From: Ideonella sp.
GTDB lineage: Bacteria; Pseudomonadota; Gammaproteobacteria; Burkholderiales; Burkholderiaceae_C
Assembly (NCBI GenBank): GCA_015075545.1
Contig: JABTUC010000009.1
Location: 1 to 64,000, forward strand
Direction: 5' to 3'
DNA length: 64,000 nt
Below the pieces are notes generated by a model that saw only the letters and a program-made list of their open reading frames with translations, made no database searches and was not told where the DNA came from. The translations under genes were made by a program, and so were the position numbers. Positions 41,167 through 53,807 of this stretch are shown in pieces; positions within the stretch are counted from its first letter, which is position 1; each line of letters begins with the position of its first letter.

Positions 41167-42132
41167 TCAGGCTGCCATCGGCAGCGCCTGCGGCTGCACC
41201 GGCACCGCGTAGGTCAGCGGCGCCAGCGCCTCCAGGATGCGGGCCTTTTGCGTGTCGTCGAGCAGGCCGAACAGCACGCGCTGGAAGCGCGGCTCCATCA
41301 CGCCCGACACGATGTACTGCCAGCGGTAGGCCTTCAGCACCATGGCCTCGATCTGTGCCGCGCGGCCGCTGTCGGCGGCCAGGCCGCCGATGCGGACAAA
41401 GTAGGCCGCGTCGGCCCTGGCCTGCGCCTGCAGGATGCCGTCGACGGCGCCCACCAGTCCGATCAGGTCGCCGACCGCGGCGTCGCGCGCCGCCTTGTCG
41501 AGCCTGGCGTCTTCGCGCAGCAGCTCGAGCTCGTCGAGCACCGCGTGCTGCGCCTCTTCGCGCCAGTGGAACTTGAACACGTCCTTCCACAACTCGGACA
41601 GCTCGGCGTCGGGCTCGATGCTGGCGCGGTAGTGCGCCTGCGTGAACAGCTCGATGTCGAGCGTGAGCGCGAGCACGGCCCAGCTGCTAGCGCCGAGCAC
41701 CGCCTGTGCCACCGCGTTGCCGTCGGCGGTCATCTGGTAGCCCGCCGGCATGTCGGCAGCCATCATCGCCTCGAGCCGGCGAAACAGCTCCTGGTGCTTC
41801 AGCTCCTCGTCGGTCATGCGCACCATCGCCTCGAAGGCCACCTGGTCGTCGAACGCGTGCGCGCGGCCGAGATCGCTGACCTTGGCGGCGATGAAGCGCT
41901 CGACCAGGCCGAACAGGTAGGCGTAGGTGCGGCCCTGCACCTGGCTGAGCAGGCGCTTCTGCGCCGGCGTCAGGAAGGCCAGCTCGTCGACCAGCGACAG
42001 CCCGGCGGGCAGGAAGGTCTTGCTGTAGTCGAAGCTGCGGCCGCGGATGACGTCGCGGTCGATCTCCCAGCGCACGCGCTTGGAGAGGTCGACCACGCGG
42101 GCGTAGCGTTCGGTGCTGATGGTGGTCTGCAT
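41167..42132 (-). CDS. ferritin-like di-iron protein (putative oxygenase)
   Basis: A 321-aa all-helical protein with two metal-binding ExxH motifs: DEELKHQELFRRLE (Glu110, His113) and REEAQHAVLDELE (Glu193, His196). A further Glu is expected from helices near 78-101 and 160. This is a carboxylate-bridged di-iron arrangement of the AurF/ferritin-like kind, so oxygen-dependent chemistry is plausible, but no substrate can be named. No signal peptide. It is divergent from the OmpR-type regulator across 203 bp containing GGTATCGGCAC. An open frame extends upstream to 42303, but MQTTISTERYARVVDL starts the plausible protein. Confidence 0.7.
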   Translation of the reverse strand: MQTTISTERYARVVDLSKRVRWEIDRDVIRGRSFDYSKTFLPAGLSLVDELAFLTPAQKRLLSQVQGRTYAYLFGLVERFIAAKVSDLGRAHAFDDQVAFEAMVRMTDEELKHQELFRRLEAMMAADMPAGYQMTADGNAVAQAVLGASSWAVLALTLDIELFTQAHYRASIEPDAELSELWKDVFKFHWREEAQHAVLDELELLREDARLDKAARDAAVGDLIGLVGAVDGILQAQARADAAYFVRIGGLAADSGRAAQIEAMVLKAYRWQYIVSGVMEPRFQRVLFGLLDDTQKARILEALAPLTYAVPVQPQALPMAA

Positions 42133-42243
42133 GGTGTGGATCCTCGGTTGAACAGTGGGTGAGAGGCCGACAAGGCCGGCCGAGCCGCTGCGTTGCGCAC
42201 GGGGTGCATCGCGCCGCGACGGATGCACACTGTCCAAGCCAAG

Positions 42244-42254
42244 GGTATCGGCAC
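42244..42254. promoter_or_regulatory. GGTATCGGCAC motif, second occurrence
   Basis: An 11-mer identical to the third unit of the repeat at 37760-37787. It sits between the divergent ferritin-like and OmpR-type regulator genes; a related TGTATTCGG lies at 42287-42295. Candidate binding site for autoregulation by the adjacent regulator. Confidence 0.35.
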
Positions 42255-42335
42255 TGCGTCGCCGCGCCGTCGTCGTGTAGCCAGTTTGTATTCGGGCCCC
42301 CACAGCCCGGCGGCCCCGCGGCAGAATCCGGCGCC

Positions 42336-43061
42336 ATGGATGCGCTGGCCCGGCTGTTGGTCGTCGACGACGATCCGTCGATCCGCGCGATGCTGTGCGA
42401 GTACCTGCAGGCGCATGGCTACGCCGTGACCGAGGCCGGCAGCGGGGCGCAGATGCGCCAGTGCATCGAAGCCGATCTGCCCGACGTCGTGCTGCTCGAC
42501 ATCCGGTTGCCCGGAGAGGACGGCCTCACGCTGGCCAGGTATCTGCGCGAGCATTACGACGTCGGCATCATCATGGTCACCGCCTCGGGCGAGGTGATCG
42601 ACCGCGTGGTCGGGCTCGAGCTCGGAGCCGACGACTACCTGCCCAAACCGTTCGATCCGCGCGAGCTGCTGGCCCGCCTGAAGAGCGTGCTGCGGCGAAT
42701 CCAGGCCAAGCCCACGGCCGAGCCTGGCGCCGCCGCCGCGGGCGGTCGGGGTCCGCGGCAGCGCTTCGGCCGCTGCGAACTCGACCTCGAGTCGCGCCGA
42801 CTGTTCGAGGCCAGCGGCGCCGAGGTGGCCATGACGGCGATGGAGTACGACCTGCTGCGCGTGTTCCTCGCCAACCCCAACCGCGTGCTGTCGCGCGACC
42901 AGCTGCTGATGCAGACGCGCAACCGCGAGTGGGAGCCGTTCGACCGCTCGATCGACATCCGCATCGGCCGCCTGCGCCGCAAGGTCGAGCCCGATCCGGC
43001 GGGAGAGCCGCGCTGCATTCGCACGGTGCGCAACGCCGGGTACATGTTCGTGCCGGCCTGA
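42336..43061 (+). CDS. OmpR/PhoB-family response regulator
   Basis: A 241-aa two-component regulator. The receiver domain (1-120) has the acidic pocket VVDDDPS, phosphoacceptor Asp55 in VVLLDIRLPGEDG, and Lys in YLPKPFDP. The C-terminal winged helix (about 145-241) has MTAMEYDLLRVFLANPNRVL and FDRSIDIRIGRLRRKVE. It binds DNA as a dimer on direct repeats. No kinase is in the same operon; the hybrid kinase at 37838 is the nearest candidate. It is divergent from the ferritin-like gene and followed, on the other strand, by a diguanylate cyclase. Confidence 0.94.
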   Translation: MDALARLLVVDDDPSIRAMLCEYLQAHGYAVTEAGSGAQMRQCIEADLPDVVLLDIRLPGEDGLTLARYLREHYDVGIIMVTASGEVIDRVVGLELGADDYLPKPFDPRELLARLKSVLRRIQAKPTAEPGAAAAGGRGPRQRFGRCELDLESRRLFEASGAEVAMTAMEYDLLRVFLANPNRVLSRDQLLMQTRNREWEPFDRSIDIRIGRLRRKVEPDPAGEPRCIRTVRNAGYMFVPA

Positions 43062-43073
43062 GGCGGCCTGCGC

Positions 43074-44192
<1,119 letters not shown>

Positions 44193-44407
44193 TTGAACTG
44201 CGGCTCGGCTGGCGGAAGCCCCCTGCGCATCCTAGCGTCTGGCGTCGCGCCGCCGCCCGAGCGCTGGCGCGCAGATGTGTCGGACGGTGAGCGAAGGCGC
44301 GATCGAGACCGCTTGACTCGCATGCTGACGGCCCGCAGGCAACCGCGAGCGATTGCGCGGCCGATCGGCGCTGGCGTGCGGATCGGCTCGCGGGCCAAGC
44401 GCTCGGG

Positions 44408-45619
44408 TCAGTAGGCCAGACCCATCGCGCCGCGCACGTCGGCCATCGTTGCCTGCGCCACCGTGCGCGCGCGTTCGGTGCCCACCTCGAGGATGCGATG
44501 CACCTTTCGCGGGTCGGCCAGCAGCGGCGCCGCGCGTTCGCGCCAGGGCTGCTGCGCCTCGATGATGGCGTCGATCACCGGCTGCTTGCATTCGAGGCAG
44601 CTGATGCTCGCCGTGGTGCAGCCGTGCCACACCCATTGCCTCGTGGCCTCGTTGCTGTACACCTTGTGGAAGTCCCATACCGGGCACTTCTCCGGATTGC
44701 CGGGGTCGGTGCGGCGCACGCGCGCCGGGTCGGTGGCCATGCGGCGCACCTTGCGCGTCACCTCTTCGGGGGTGTCGCGCATCAGGATCGCGTTGCCGTA
44801 GCTCTTGCTCATCTTCGCGCCGTCGGTGCCGGGCAGGCGCAGCACCTCGGTGTGCAGCGCCGCCGGCTCGACGAGGATGGTCTTGCCGCTGCCGCGCAGA
44901 TGGCCCTTCAGCAGCTCGGCGTCGTCGGTGCTCCAGCCCGCGGGCGGTGCCGCCGCGGTGCGCTGGATCACCGCCTCACCCTTGGCCAGCGCGTCGGCCG
45001 CGCCGGTCTGGCCGTAGGCCTTGCGCTGCCGCTCGAAATAGCGCTGGTCGTCCTTCGACAGGCGTGCCAGTGCCGCGGCCACCTTGGCCTGCAGGTCGGC
45101 CGGGCGGCCGTACAGGTGGTTGAAGCGGCGCGCCACCTCGCGCGTGAGTTCCACGTGCGAGGCCTGGTCTTCGCCCACCGGCACGAAGGCGGCCTTGTAG
45201 TTCAGGATGTCGGCCGCCTGCAGCAGCGGGTAGCCGAGGAAGCCGTAGGTAGCGAGGTCGCGGTCCTTCAGCTTCTCGATCTGGTCCTTGTAGGTCGGCA
45301 CGCGCTCCAGCCAGCCCAGCGGCGTGCCCATCGCCAGCAGCGTGAACAGCTCGGCGTGCTCGGGCAGCCGGCTCTGCACGAAGATGGTGCTCTTGTCGGG
45401 GTCGAGGCCGGCGGCGAGCCAGTCGATCACCATGTCGTAGACCGATTTTCCGATGATCTCGCTCTCGTCGTAGTGCGTGGTCAGCGCGTGCCAGTCGGCG
45501 ACGAAGTAGAAGCACTCGTACTGGTCTTGCAGGCGCACCCAGTTCTTCAGCGCGCCGTGGTAGTGGCCCAGGTGCATCGAGCCGGTGGGGCGCATGCCGG
45601 AGAGAACGCGCTGTCGCAT
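44408..45619 (-). CDS. trpS: tryptophanyl-tRNA synthetase
   Basis: Class I synthetase charging tRNA-Trp (403 aa). The HIGH-type motif is GSMHLGHYHGAL (about residues 13-24) and the KMSKS motif is GAKMSKSYGN (about 267-276). VLSGMRPTGSMHLGH is the normal N-terminus, and an upstream open frame is rejected on that basis. The protein belongs to the longer proteobacterial form with an insertion before the C-terminus (PGNPEKCPVWDFHKVYSNEA and Cys-containing CTTASISCLECK). It is divergent from purN with 115 bp between starts. Confidence 0.95.
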   Translation of the reverse strand: MRQRVLSGMRPTGSMHLGHYHGALKNWVRLQDQYECFYFVADWHALTTHYDESEIIGKSVYDMVIDWLAAGLDPDKSTIFVQSRLPEHAELFTLLAMGTPLGWLERVPTYKDQIEKLKDRDLATYGFLGYPLLQAADILNYKAAFVPVGEDQASHVELTREVARRFNHLYGRPADLQAKVAAALARLSKDDQRYFERQRKAYGQTGAADALAKGEAVIQRTAAAPPAGWSTDDAELLKGHLRGSGKTILVEPAALHTEVLRLPGTDGAKMSKSYGNAILMRDTPEEVTRKVRRMATDPARVRRTDPGNPEKCPVWDFHKVYSNEATRQWVWHGCTTASISCLECKQPVIDAIIEAQQPWRERAAPLLADPRKVHRILEVGTERARTVAQATMADVRGAMGLAY

Positions 45620-45734
45620 GGATCGCTTTCGTGGGTGGGCGGCCATTTTCGCAGACGTACACTCACGCGCCTTCCATGAGCCGCCGGGCTGCTCCAAAGG
45701 TGAGTTCCGCAGTGCGCAGCACGAAGGATGCCCA

Positions 45735-46370
45735 ATGACCTCGCAGCGCATCGTCATCCTGATCTCGGGCCGCGGCTCCAACATGGAGGCGATCGTGAAC
45801 GCCTGCGAGCGCGAGCGCTGGCCGGCGCAGGTGGCGGCGGTGATCGCCAACCGTGCCGACGCCGCCGGGCTGCAGTTCGCGCGCGCGCACGGCCTGGCCA
45901 GTGCGGTGGTCGATCACCGCGCGTACGCATCGCGCGAGGTGTTCGATCGCGCGCTGGCCGAGGCCGTCGACTCGCATTGTCCCGATCTGCTCCTGCTGGC
46001 GGGGTTCATGCGCATCCTCGGGCCGGCTTTCGTGCGCCGCTACGAAGGGCGCATGCTCAACGTGCATCCGTCGCTGCTGCCGGCGTTTCCGGGCCTGCAC
46101 ACGCACCGGCGCGTGCTCGAGGCCGGCTGCAAGGTCAGCGGCGCCACCGTGCATTTCGTGACCGCCGACCTCGACCACGGCCCGATCGTGATGCAGTCGG
46201 TGGTGCCGGTGCTGCCCGACGACAGCGAAGACAGCCTGGCCGCGCGCGTGCTCGCCGGCGAGCATGTGATCTATCCGCTGGCGGTGTCGTGGTTCGTGCG
46301 CGGGCTGCTGCGCGTCGAGCGCGGGGTCGTGCGGCAGACCGAGGGCGCCCCGCAGTTGCTCGGCGCATAG
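45735..46370 (+). CDS. purN: phosphoribosylglycinamide formyltransferase PurN
   Basis: Transfers formyl from 10-formyl-THF to GAR, the third step of purine synthesis (211 aa). Motifs: IVILISGRGSNMEAIV at the N-terminus (phosphate loop), VIANRADAAGL, the catalytic region LNVHPSLLPAFPGLHTHRRV with Asn-His, and HFVTADLDHGPIVMQ with the catalytic Asp. Start chosen by family alignment and the GAAGGA ribosome site. The rsmB-like gene follows 10 bp later in the same direction. Confidence 0.96.
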   Translation: MTSQRIVILISGRGSNMEAIVNACERERWPAQVAAVIANRADAAGLQFARAHGLASAVVDHRAYASREVFDRALAEAVDSHCPDLLLLAGFMRILGPAFVRRYEGRMLNVHPSLLPAFPGLHTHRRVLEAGCKVSGATVHFVTADLDHGPIVMQSVVPVLPDDSEDSLAARVLAGEHVIYPLAVSWFVRGLLRVERGVVRQTEGAPQLLGA

Positions 46371-46380
46371 CCGCCCGCCG

Positions 46381-47643
46381 ATGCATCCGAAGGCGTTGCT
46401 CGAGCAGGCGGCCGAGCTGATGCGCGCGGTGCTCGCGTTCGAGCAGCCCGCCGACGCGGTGGTGTCGGCGTACTTTCGCCAGCATCGCGCGCTGGGTGCG
46501 CGCGAGCGCCATGCACTGGGCGAGACGGTGTATGCGGTGCTGCGGCGGCGGCTGTTGTGGGAGCACCTGGCGCAAGGCGGCCACGGCCTGCTGCCGCGGC
46601 GGCTCGTGCTGCTGGCATGGCAGGGCGAGGCGCACGTGCGCGACGCCGCGATCGACGCCGCCGAGCGCCGCTGGCTCGACGATGCGATGGCGGTCGACCC
46701 GACGACCTTGGCGCCGCAGTTGCAGCACAACCTGCCCGCCTGGCTGGCCGACGCACTGCGTGCGCAGCCCGGCGCGGCGCCGTTCGACGCGCTGGCGCAG
46801 GCGCTGCTGGGCAGTGCGCCGCTGGACCTGCGCGTCAATGCGCTGAAGGCCAGGCGCGAGGCGGTGCAAGCCGCGCTCGCTGCGGCGGGCATCGACGCGG
46901 CGCCGACGCCGTTCAGCCCGTGGGGCCTGCGCATCGACGGCCGGCCTGCGGTCGACGCGCTGCCGGCGTTTCGCGACGGGTTGTTCGAAGTGCAGGACGA
47001 AGGCAGCCAACTGCTGGCGCTGCTGCTCGATGCGCATCGCGGCGAGATGGTGGTCGACTTCTGCGCCGGCGCGGGCGGCAAAACGCTGGCGATCGGCGCC
47101 GCGATGCGCGACACCGGCCGGCTGTACGCCTTCGATACGTCGGGGCATCGGCTGCACGCGCTGAAGCCGCGGCTGGCACGCAGCGGCCTGCGCAACGTGC
47201 ACCCGGTGCAGATCGCGCACGAGCGCGACGAGCGTGTGCATCGCCTGGCCGGCAAGATCGACCGCGTGCTGGTCGATGCACCGTGCTCCGGGCTCGGTAC
47301 CTTGCGCCGCAACCCCGACCTGAAGTGGCGTCGCGGCCCGGTCGATATCGCGCAGTTCGGCGTGCAGCAGCGCGCGATCCTGGCCGCGGCGGCGGCGCTG
47401 GTGAAGCCGGGCGGGCGGCTGGTGTACGCCACCTGCAGTCTGCTCGCGCTCGAGAACGAGGATGTCGCCCGCGCCTTCGAGCAAGGCCATCCGCAGTTCG
47501 AGGCGCTGCCGGCCGCGGCGGCCCTCGCGCAAGCGCGCATCGGCAGCGCCGGCAGCCTGGTGCGGGGCCCCTACCTCGAGCTGTGGCCGCACCGCCATGC
47601 TACCGATGGCTTCTTCGCCGCGCTCTGGCGACGCCGGCCCTGA
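46381..47643 (+). CDS. rsmB: RsmB-type 16S rRNA (cytosine-5) methyltransferase
   Basis: A SAM-dependent m5C methyltransferase of the RsmB/NOP family (420 aa). The N-terminal helical NusB-like part spans about 1-140; the catalytic domain has VVDFCAGAGGKTLAIGAAMR (SAM loop), VDAPCSGLGTLRRNPDLKW with the release Cys, and YATCSLLALENEDV with the nucleophile Cys. It is co-directional with purN at 10 bp. RsmB is the best fit, although a YebU/RsmF-like paralogue cannot be fully excluded. Confidence 0.88.
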   Translation: MHPKALLEQAAELMRAVLAFEQPADAVVSAYFRQHRALGARERHALGETVYAVLRRRLLWEHLAQGGHGLLPRRLVLLAWQGEAHVRDAAIDAAERRWLDDAMAVDPTTLAPQLQHNLPAWLADALRAQPGAAPFDALAQALLGSAPLDLRVNALKARREAVQAALAAAGIDAAPTPFSPWGLRIDGRPAVDALPAFRDGLFEVQDEGSQLLALLLDAHRGEMVVDFCAGAGGKTLAIGAAMRDTGRLYAFDTSGHRLHALKPRLARSGLRNVHPVQIAHERDERVHRLAGKIDRVLVDAPCSGLGTLRRNPDLKWRRGPVDIAQFGVQQRAILAAAAALVKPGGRLVYATCSLLALENEDVARAFEQGHPQFEALPAAAALAQARIGSAGSLVRGPYLELWPHRHATDGFFAALWRRRP

Positions 47644-47772
47644 TCGCGGCCACGGCGGCGCGCGGCGACAGCGGGTGAACCTTGCCGAGTTCGATGTCCG
47701 GGAAGCTCGTAACAGTGGCCTAGAATTCGACGCCGAACGCCACCATCGGGTCGGCGCACGGGCGATTCACGA

Positions 47773-49002
47773 ATGACCGATTTCGATGCCATGACCGCAG
47801 CGCTGCTGCAGTGGGCGAGCAGCGGCTTGTGGGCCGATGCGAGCTGGTGGCAGATCGTGCTGTACACGCTCGCCACCACCCACATCACGATCGCCGCGGT
47901 GACGATCTTCCTGCACCGCGCACAGGCGCACCGTGCGCTCGAACTGCACCCCGTGGCGGCGCACTTCTTCCGCTTCTGGCTGTGGCTGTCCACCGGCATG
48001 GTGACCAAGGAGTGGGTGGCGATCCATCGCAAGCACCACGCCAAGTGCGAGACCGTCGACGACCCGCACAGCCCGCAGACGCGTGGCATCCGCACCGTGC
48101 TGCTGCGCGGCACCGAGCTGTACCGTGCCGAGGCGCGCAACGCCGATACGCTGGCCAAGTACGGCCACGGCACGCCCGACGACTGGATCGAGCGCAAGCT
48201 CTACGGCAGCCACACCGTGCTCGGCATCGCGCTGCTGATGGGGGTCGACCTGCTGCTGTTCGGCGCCATCGGCGCCACCGTGTGGGCGGTGCAGATGCTG
48301 TGGATCCCGGTCACCGCGGCGGGCATCGTCAACGGCATCGGCCACTGGTGGGGCTACCGCAACTTCGAGGTCGCCGACGCGTCGACCAACATCGTTCCGT
48401 GGGGCGTGGTGATCGGTGGCGAAGAGCTGCACAACAACCACCACACCTATCCGACCTCGGCCAAGCTGTCGGTCAAGCGCTTCGAGTTCGACATCGGCTG
48501 GGGCTACATCCGCGCGCTGCAGGCGCTCGGGCTGGCCACCGTGCGCAAGACGCCGCCGAGGCTCGCGCTCGGCCCGGTGAGCGAGCAGGCCGATTCGCGC
48601 ACGCTCGAGGCGCTGATCGCCAACCGCTACGAGGTGATGGCGCAGTACGCCAAGCAGGTGCGCCGGGTCTGCAAGGCCGAGCTGTCGAAGCTGCGCTCGC
48701 AGGGCCAGTCGCGCGGTGCGCGTGGCGTCAACCTGCGGCTTGCGCGCCGCTGGCTGCATCGCGACGACGCCAGGATCCCGGTGACGATCAAACCGCGCCT
48801 GGCCAGCGCGATGGCCGAGCACCCGATGCTCGCCAAGCTGGTGGCGATGCGCGAGGAGCTGCGGCTGCTGTGGACGCGCAGCAACGTCTCGGCGCCGCAA
48901 CTGGTGGCCGATCTGCAGGCCTGGTGCCGCAAGGCAGAGGACAGCGGCATCGCGATGCTGCGCGACTTCTCGCTGCGCCTGCGCGCCGCGCAAGCCGCGT
49001 AG
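47773..49002 (+). CDS. membrane fatty-acid desaturase (delta-9 type)
   Basis: A 409-aa di-iron membrane desaturase introducing a double bond into acyl chains. The three histidine boxes are visible: HRAQAH (about residues 56-61), HRKHHAK (about 78-84), and HNNHHTYP (about 219-226). Hydrophobic segments flank them (VLYTLATTHITIAAVTIFL and GIALLMGVDLLLFGAIGATV). A basic, soluble C-terminal extension of about 130 residues follows the third box. It probably adjusts membrane fluidity. A TAGAAT -10-like box lies at 47721, 52 bp upstream. It ends at a strong terminator shared with rpmG. Confidence 0.92.
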   Translation: MTDFDAMTAALLQWASSGLWADASWWQIVLYTLATTHITIAAVTIFLHRAQAHRALELHPVAAHFFRFWLWLSTGMVTKEWVAIHRKHHAKCETVDDPHSPQTRGIRTVLLRGTELYRAEARNADTLAKYGHGTPDDWIERKLYGSHTVLGIALLMGVDLLLFGAIGATVWAVQMLWIPVTAAGIVNGIGHWWGYRNFEVADASTNIVPWGVVIGGEELHNNHHTYPTSAKLSVKRFEFDIGWGYIRALQALGLATVRKTPPRLALGPVSEQADSRTLEALIANRYEVMAQYAKQVRRVCKAELSKLRSQGQSRGARGVNLRLARRWLHRDDARIPVTIKPRLASAMAEHPMLAKLVAMREELRLLWTRSNVSAPQLVADLQAWCRKAEDSGIAMLRDFSLRLRAAQAA

Positions 49003-49015
49003 AGCCCAAAGAAAA

Positions 49016-49063
49016 GGGCCGCGAAGCGGCCCACCACCGGAAAGGGGCCGCTTCGGCGACCCC
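49016..49063. terminator. tandem bidirectional terminator hairpins
   Basis: Two hairpins lie between the desaturase stop and the convergent rpmG stop. GGGCCGC-GAA-GCGGCCC (49016-49032) is a perfect 7-bp stem with an A-rich left flank serving minus-strand transcripts. GGGGCCGC-TTCG-GCGACCCC (49044-49063) is followed by a T-rich stretch. Confidence 0.7.
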
Positions 49064-49073
49064 GCTTTCCTTC

Positions 49074-49241
49074 CTATTTCAGTTTCGTTTCCTTGTACAG
49101 CACGTGCTTGCGTGCCTTCGGATCGAACTTGATGAACTCGAGCTTGTCGGGGGTGGTCTTCTTGTTCTTGTTGGTGGTGTAGAAGTGGCCGGTGCCGGCC
49201 GTCGACTCCAGCTTGATCTTCTCGCGCGCGCTCTTGGCCAT
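49074..49241 (-). CDS. rpmG: 50S ribosomal protein L33
   Basis: A 55-aa ribosomal protein: [20 protein letters not shown] at the start, then [20 protein letters not shown], and the end [11 protein letters not shown], a canonical betaproteobacterial L33. It is the Cys-free form, without zinc. It lies 16 bp after rpmB in the same direction, the common rpmB-rpmG operon. Confidence 0.97.
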   Translation of the reverse strand: MAKSAREKIKLESTAGTGHFYTTNKNKKTTPDKLEFIKFDPKARKHVLYKETKLK

Positions 49242-49257
49242 GGCGGACTCCCTCGCT

Positions 49258-49491
49258 TCAGGCGGCGCCGCGCGCGCGTAGATCGGCCAGCACCTGCTCG
49301 ATACCGACCTTGTCGATCAGCCGCAATGCGGCGTTGCTGACGCGCAGGCGAACGAAGCGGTTCTCGCTCTCGATCCAGAAACGGCGGTACTGCAGGTTGG
49401 GCAGGAACCGGCGCTTGGTCTTGTTGTTGGCGTGGGAAACGTTGTTGCCCACCATCGGGCGCTTGCCCGTGACTTGACAGACGCGTGCCAT
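49258..49491 (-). CDS. rpmB: 50S ribosomal protein L28
   Basis: A 77-aa ribosomal protein: [20 protein letters not shown], then [20 protein letters not shown], and [20 protein letters not shown]. Start fixed by family; an in-frame Met at 49560 is upstream noise. First gene of the rpmB-rpmG operon, downstream of trxB on the same strand with about 100 bp between. Confidence 0.98.
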   Translation of the reverse strand: MARVCQVTGKRPMVGNNVSHANNKTKRRFLPNLQYRRFWIESENRFVRLRVSNAALRLIDKVGIEQVLADLRARGAA

Positions 49492-49591
49492 GACGCAGCT
49501 CCGAAACGGCTTGGGGTGTGTGCCGCGCGCGGCCGGGGACCGCGGCGAGCGAAGCGGCAAATTATAGCCGAGCGCTCGTGCGCGGTCCGCC

Positions 49592-51414
<1,823 letters not shown>

Positions 51415-51479
51415 GGCGGCGCTCCGGTGCCGCCTGAGGCGTGGCGGAGCGCTCGGGCGCATCGGCCACAATCGCGCCC

Positions 51480-53807
51480 ATGACGTTTCCGCTCGGTTCG
51501 TTGGCCGCCGTCGGCCAGGCCGCGGCCGCCGCGCGCGCGCCGGGATCGGCGCCCCGCTGGCGCGGCAAGCTGGCACTCGCCGGTGGCGCGGTGCTGTGGT
51601 TGCTGGTGTTGCTGGCGCTGATCACCCACGACCCTGGCGACGCCGCCTACTCGACCACCGGCGGCGGTGCCGCGTTGCACAACAAGGCCGGCCAGCTCGG
51701 CGCCTGGGTGTCGGACCTGCTGCTGTTCCTGTTCGGCTATTCGGCGTGGTGGCTGCCGGTGGTGGGGGCGCGCTGGTGGCTTGCGGCGCTGGCGCGATGG
51801 CTGCGCCACGAACCGGTGCCCGAAGACCAGCACACCGCACTGCCGCGCGCGGTGTGGATTGGCGGCATCGTGCTGCTGCTGGCGGCCAGTAGCGCGCTCG
51901 AGTGGACGCGGCTGTATCGCTACGACGGCCTGCTGCCCGGTGGTCAGGCCGGCGGCGTGCTCGGTGCGGTGCTGGGGCCGCTGTCGATGAAGTGGCTCGG
52001 CTTCGCCGGCTCGGGGGTGGCCTGGATCGCGGCGCTGGTGCTGGGCGCGTCGATGGCGCTGCGCTTTTCTTGGATCGCGCTGGCCGACCGCATCGGCGCC
52101 GCCTTCGACGCGCTGCGCGAGCGCCGCCAGGAGGCGCTCGAGCGCGCCGAGGACCTGCGCATCGGCCGCGCGGCGCAGGTCGAGCGCGACCGCGTGCTCG
52201 CCGACGAGCAGCACGAGATCGACGAGCACGTGCCGCTGGTCATCGAGAAGCCGCTGGCCGAGGTGCCGAAGTCCGAGCGCGTCGCCAAGGAGCGGCAGCA
52301 GCCGCTGTTCAAGGAGCTGAGCGACGCCAAGCTGCCGCAGGTCGATCTGCTCGACGCGGCGCCGGGCCGCCTGGAGGCGGTGACGCCCGATTCGCTCGAG
52401 ATGACGAGCCGGCTGATCGAGAAGAAGCTCAAGGACTTCGGCGTCGACGTGCGCGTGGTGGCGGCATCGCCGGGGCCGGTGATCACGCGCTACGAGATCG
52501 AGCCGGCGATCGGCGTCAAGGGCTCGCAGGTGGTCAACCTGGCCAAGGACCTGGCGCGCTCGCTGTCGCTGGTGAGCATCCGCGTGGTCGAGACGATTCC
52601 GGGCAAGAACTACATGGCGCTCGAACTGCCCAACGCCAAGCGCCAGACGATCCGGCTGTCGGAGATCCTCGGCTCGGCGGTCTACAACGACGCGCACTCG
52701 CAGCTCACGCTCGGCCTGGGCAAGGACATCGTCGGCAACCCGGTGGTGGCCGATCTCGCGAAGATGCCGCACCTGCTGGTGGCCGGCACCACCGGCGCGG
52801 GCAAGAGCGTGGGCATCAACGCGATGATCCTCAGCCTGCTGTACAAGGCCGAGGCGCGCGACGTGCGCCTGATCATGATCGACCCCAAGATGCTCGAGAT
52901 GAGCGTCTACGAGGGCATTCCGCACCTGCTGTGCCCGGTGGTCACCGACATGAAGCAGGCGGCCAACGCGCTCACCTGGTGCGTCGGCGAGATGGAGCGG
53001 CGCTACAAGCTGATGAGCAAGCTCGGCGTGCGCAACCTCGCCGGCTACAACCGCAAGCTGCACGACGCGAAGGAGCGCGGCGAGACGCTGAGCAACCCGT
53101 TCTCGCTGACGCCCGAGGCGCCCGAGCCGCTGGAGCGGCTGCCGTACCTGGTGGTGGTGATCGACGAACTCGCCGATCTGATGATGATCGTCGGCAAGAA
53201 GCTCGAGGAGCTGATCGCGCGGCTGGCGCAGAAGGCGCGTGCCGCCGGCATCCACCTGATCCTGGCTACGCAGCGGCCGAGCGTGGACGTGATCACCGGC
53301 CTGATCAAGGCCAACATCCCGACGCGCATCGCGTTCCAGGTGTCGAGCAAGATCGACAGCCGCACCATCCTCGACCAGATGGGCGCCGAGGCGCTGCTCG
53401 GCCAGGGCGACATGCTGTACCTGCCGCCGGGCACCGGCCTGCCGGTGCGCGTGCACGGCGCGTTCGTCGGCGACGAGGAGGTGCACCGCGTGGTCGAGTA
53501 TCTGCGCCAGCAGGGCGAGCCCAACTACATCGAGGGCATCCTCGAAGGCGGCACGCTCGAGGGCGACGCCGCCGCGGCGATCGAAGGCGGCGCCAACGGC
53601 GACGGCGAGGCCGATCCGATGTACGACCAGGCGGTGGCCATCGTGCTGCAGAACCGGCGTGCGTCGATCTCGCTGGTGCAGCGCCACCTGCGCATCGGCT
53701 ACAACCGCGCCGCGCGCCTGCTCGAACAGATGGAGCGCGCGGGGCTCGTGTCGGCGATGGCCTCCAACGGCAACCGCGACATCCTGGTGCCCAAGCGCGA
53801 CGAATGA
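51480..53807 (+). CDS. ftsK: DNA translocase FtsK
   Basis: A septal DNA pump for chromosome dimer resolution and segregation (775 aa). Four hydrophobic segments in the first 190 residues anchor it. The motor has Walker [18 protein letters not shown] (near 436), Walker [17 protein letters not shown], and [20 protein letters not shown]. The C-terminal gamma winged helix is [20 protein letters not shown]. The linker is short, as in many non-enteric FtsK/SpoIIIE proteins. Its stop overlaps the lolA start (ATGA). Confidence 0.96.
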   Translation: MTFPLGSLAAVGQAAAAARAPGSAPRWRGKLALAGGAVLWLLVLLALITHDPGDAAYSTTGGGAALHNKAGQLGAWVSDLLLFLFGYSAWWLPVVGARWWLAALARWLRHEPVPEDQHTALPRAVWIGGIVLLLAASSALEWTRLYRYDGLLPGGQAGGVLGAVLGPLSMKWLGFAGSGVAWIAALVLGASMALRFSWIALADRIGAAFDALRERRQEALERAEDLRIGRAAQVERDRVLADEQHEIDEHVPLVIEKPLAEVPKSERVAKERQQPLFKELSDAKLPQVDLLDAAPGRLEAVTPDSLEMTSRLIEKKLKDFGVDVRVVAASPGPVITRYEIEPAIGVKGSQVVNLAKDLARSLSLVSIRVVETIPGKNYMALELPNAKRQTIRLSEILGSAVYNDAHSQLTLGLGKDIVGNPVVADLAKMPHLLVAGTTGAGKSVGINAMILSLLYKAEARDVRLIMIDPKMLEMSVYEGIPHLLCPVVTDMKQAANALTWCVGEMERRYKLMSKLGVRNLAGYNRKLHDAKERGETLSNPFSLTPEAPEPLERLPYLVVVIDELADLMMIVGKKLEELIARLAQKARAAGIHLILATQRPSVDVITGLIKANIPTRIAFQVSSKIDSRTILDQMGAEALLGQGDMLYLPPGTGLPVRVHGAFVGDEEVHRVVEYLRQQGEPNYIEGILEGGTLEGDAAAAIEGGANGDGEADPMYDQAVAIVLQNRRASISLVQRHLRIGYNRAARLLEQMERAGLVSAMASNGNRDILVPKRDE

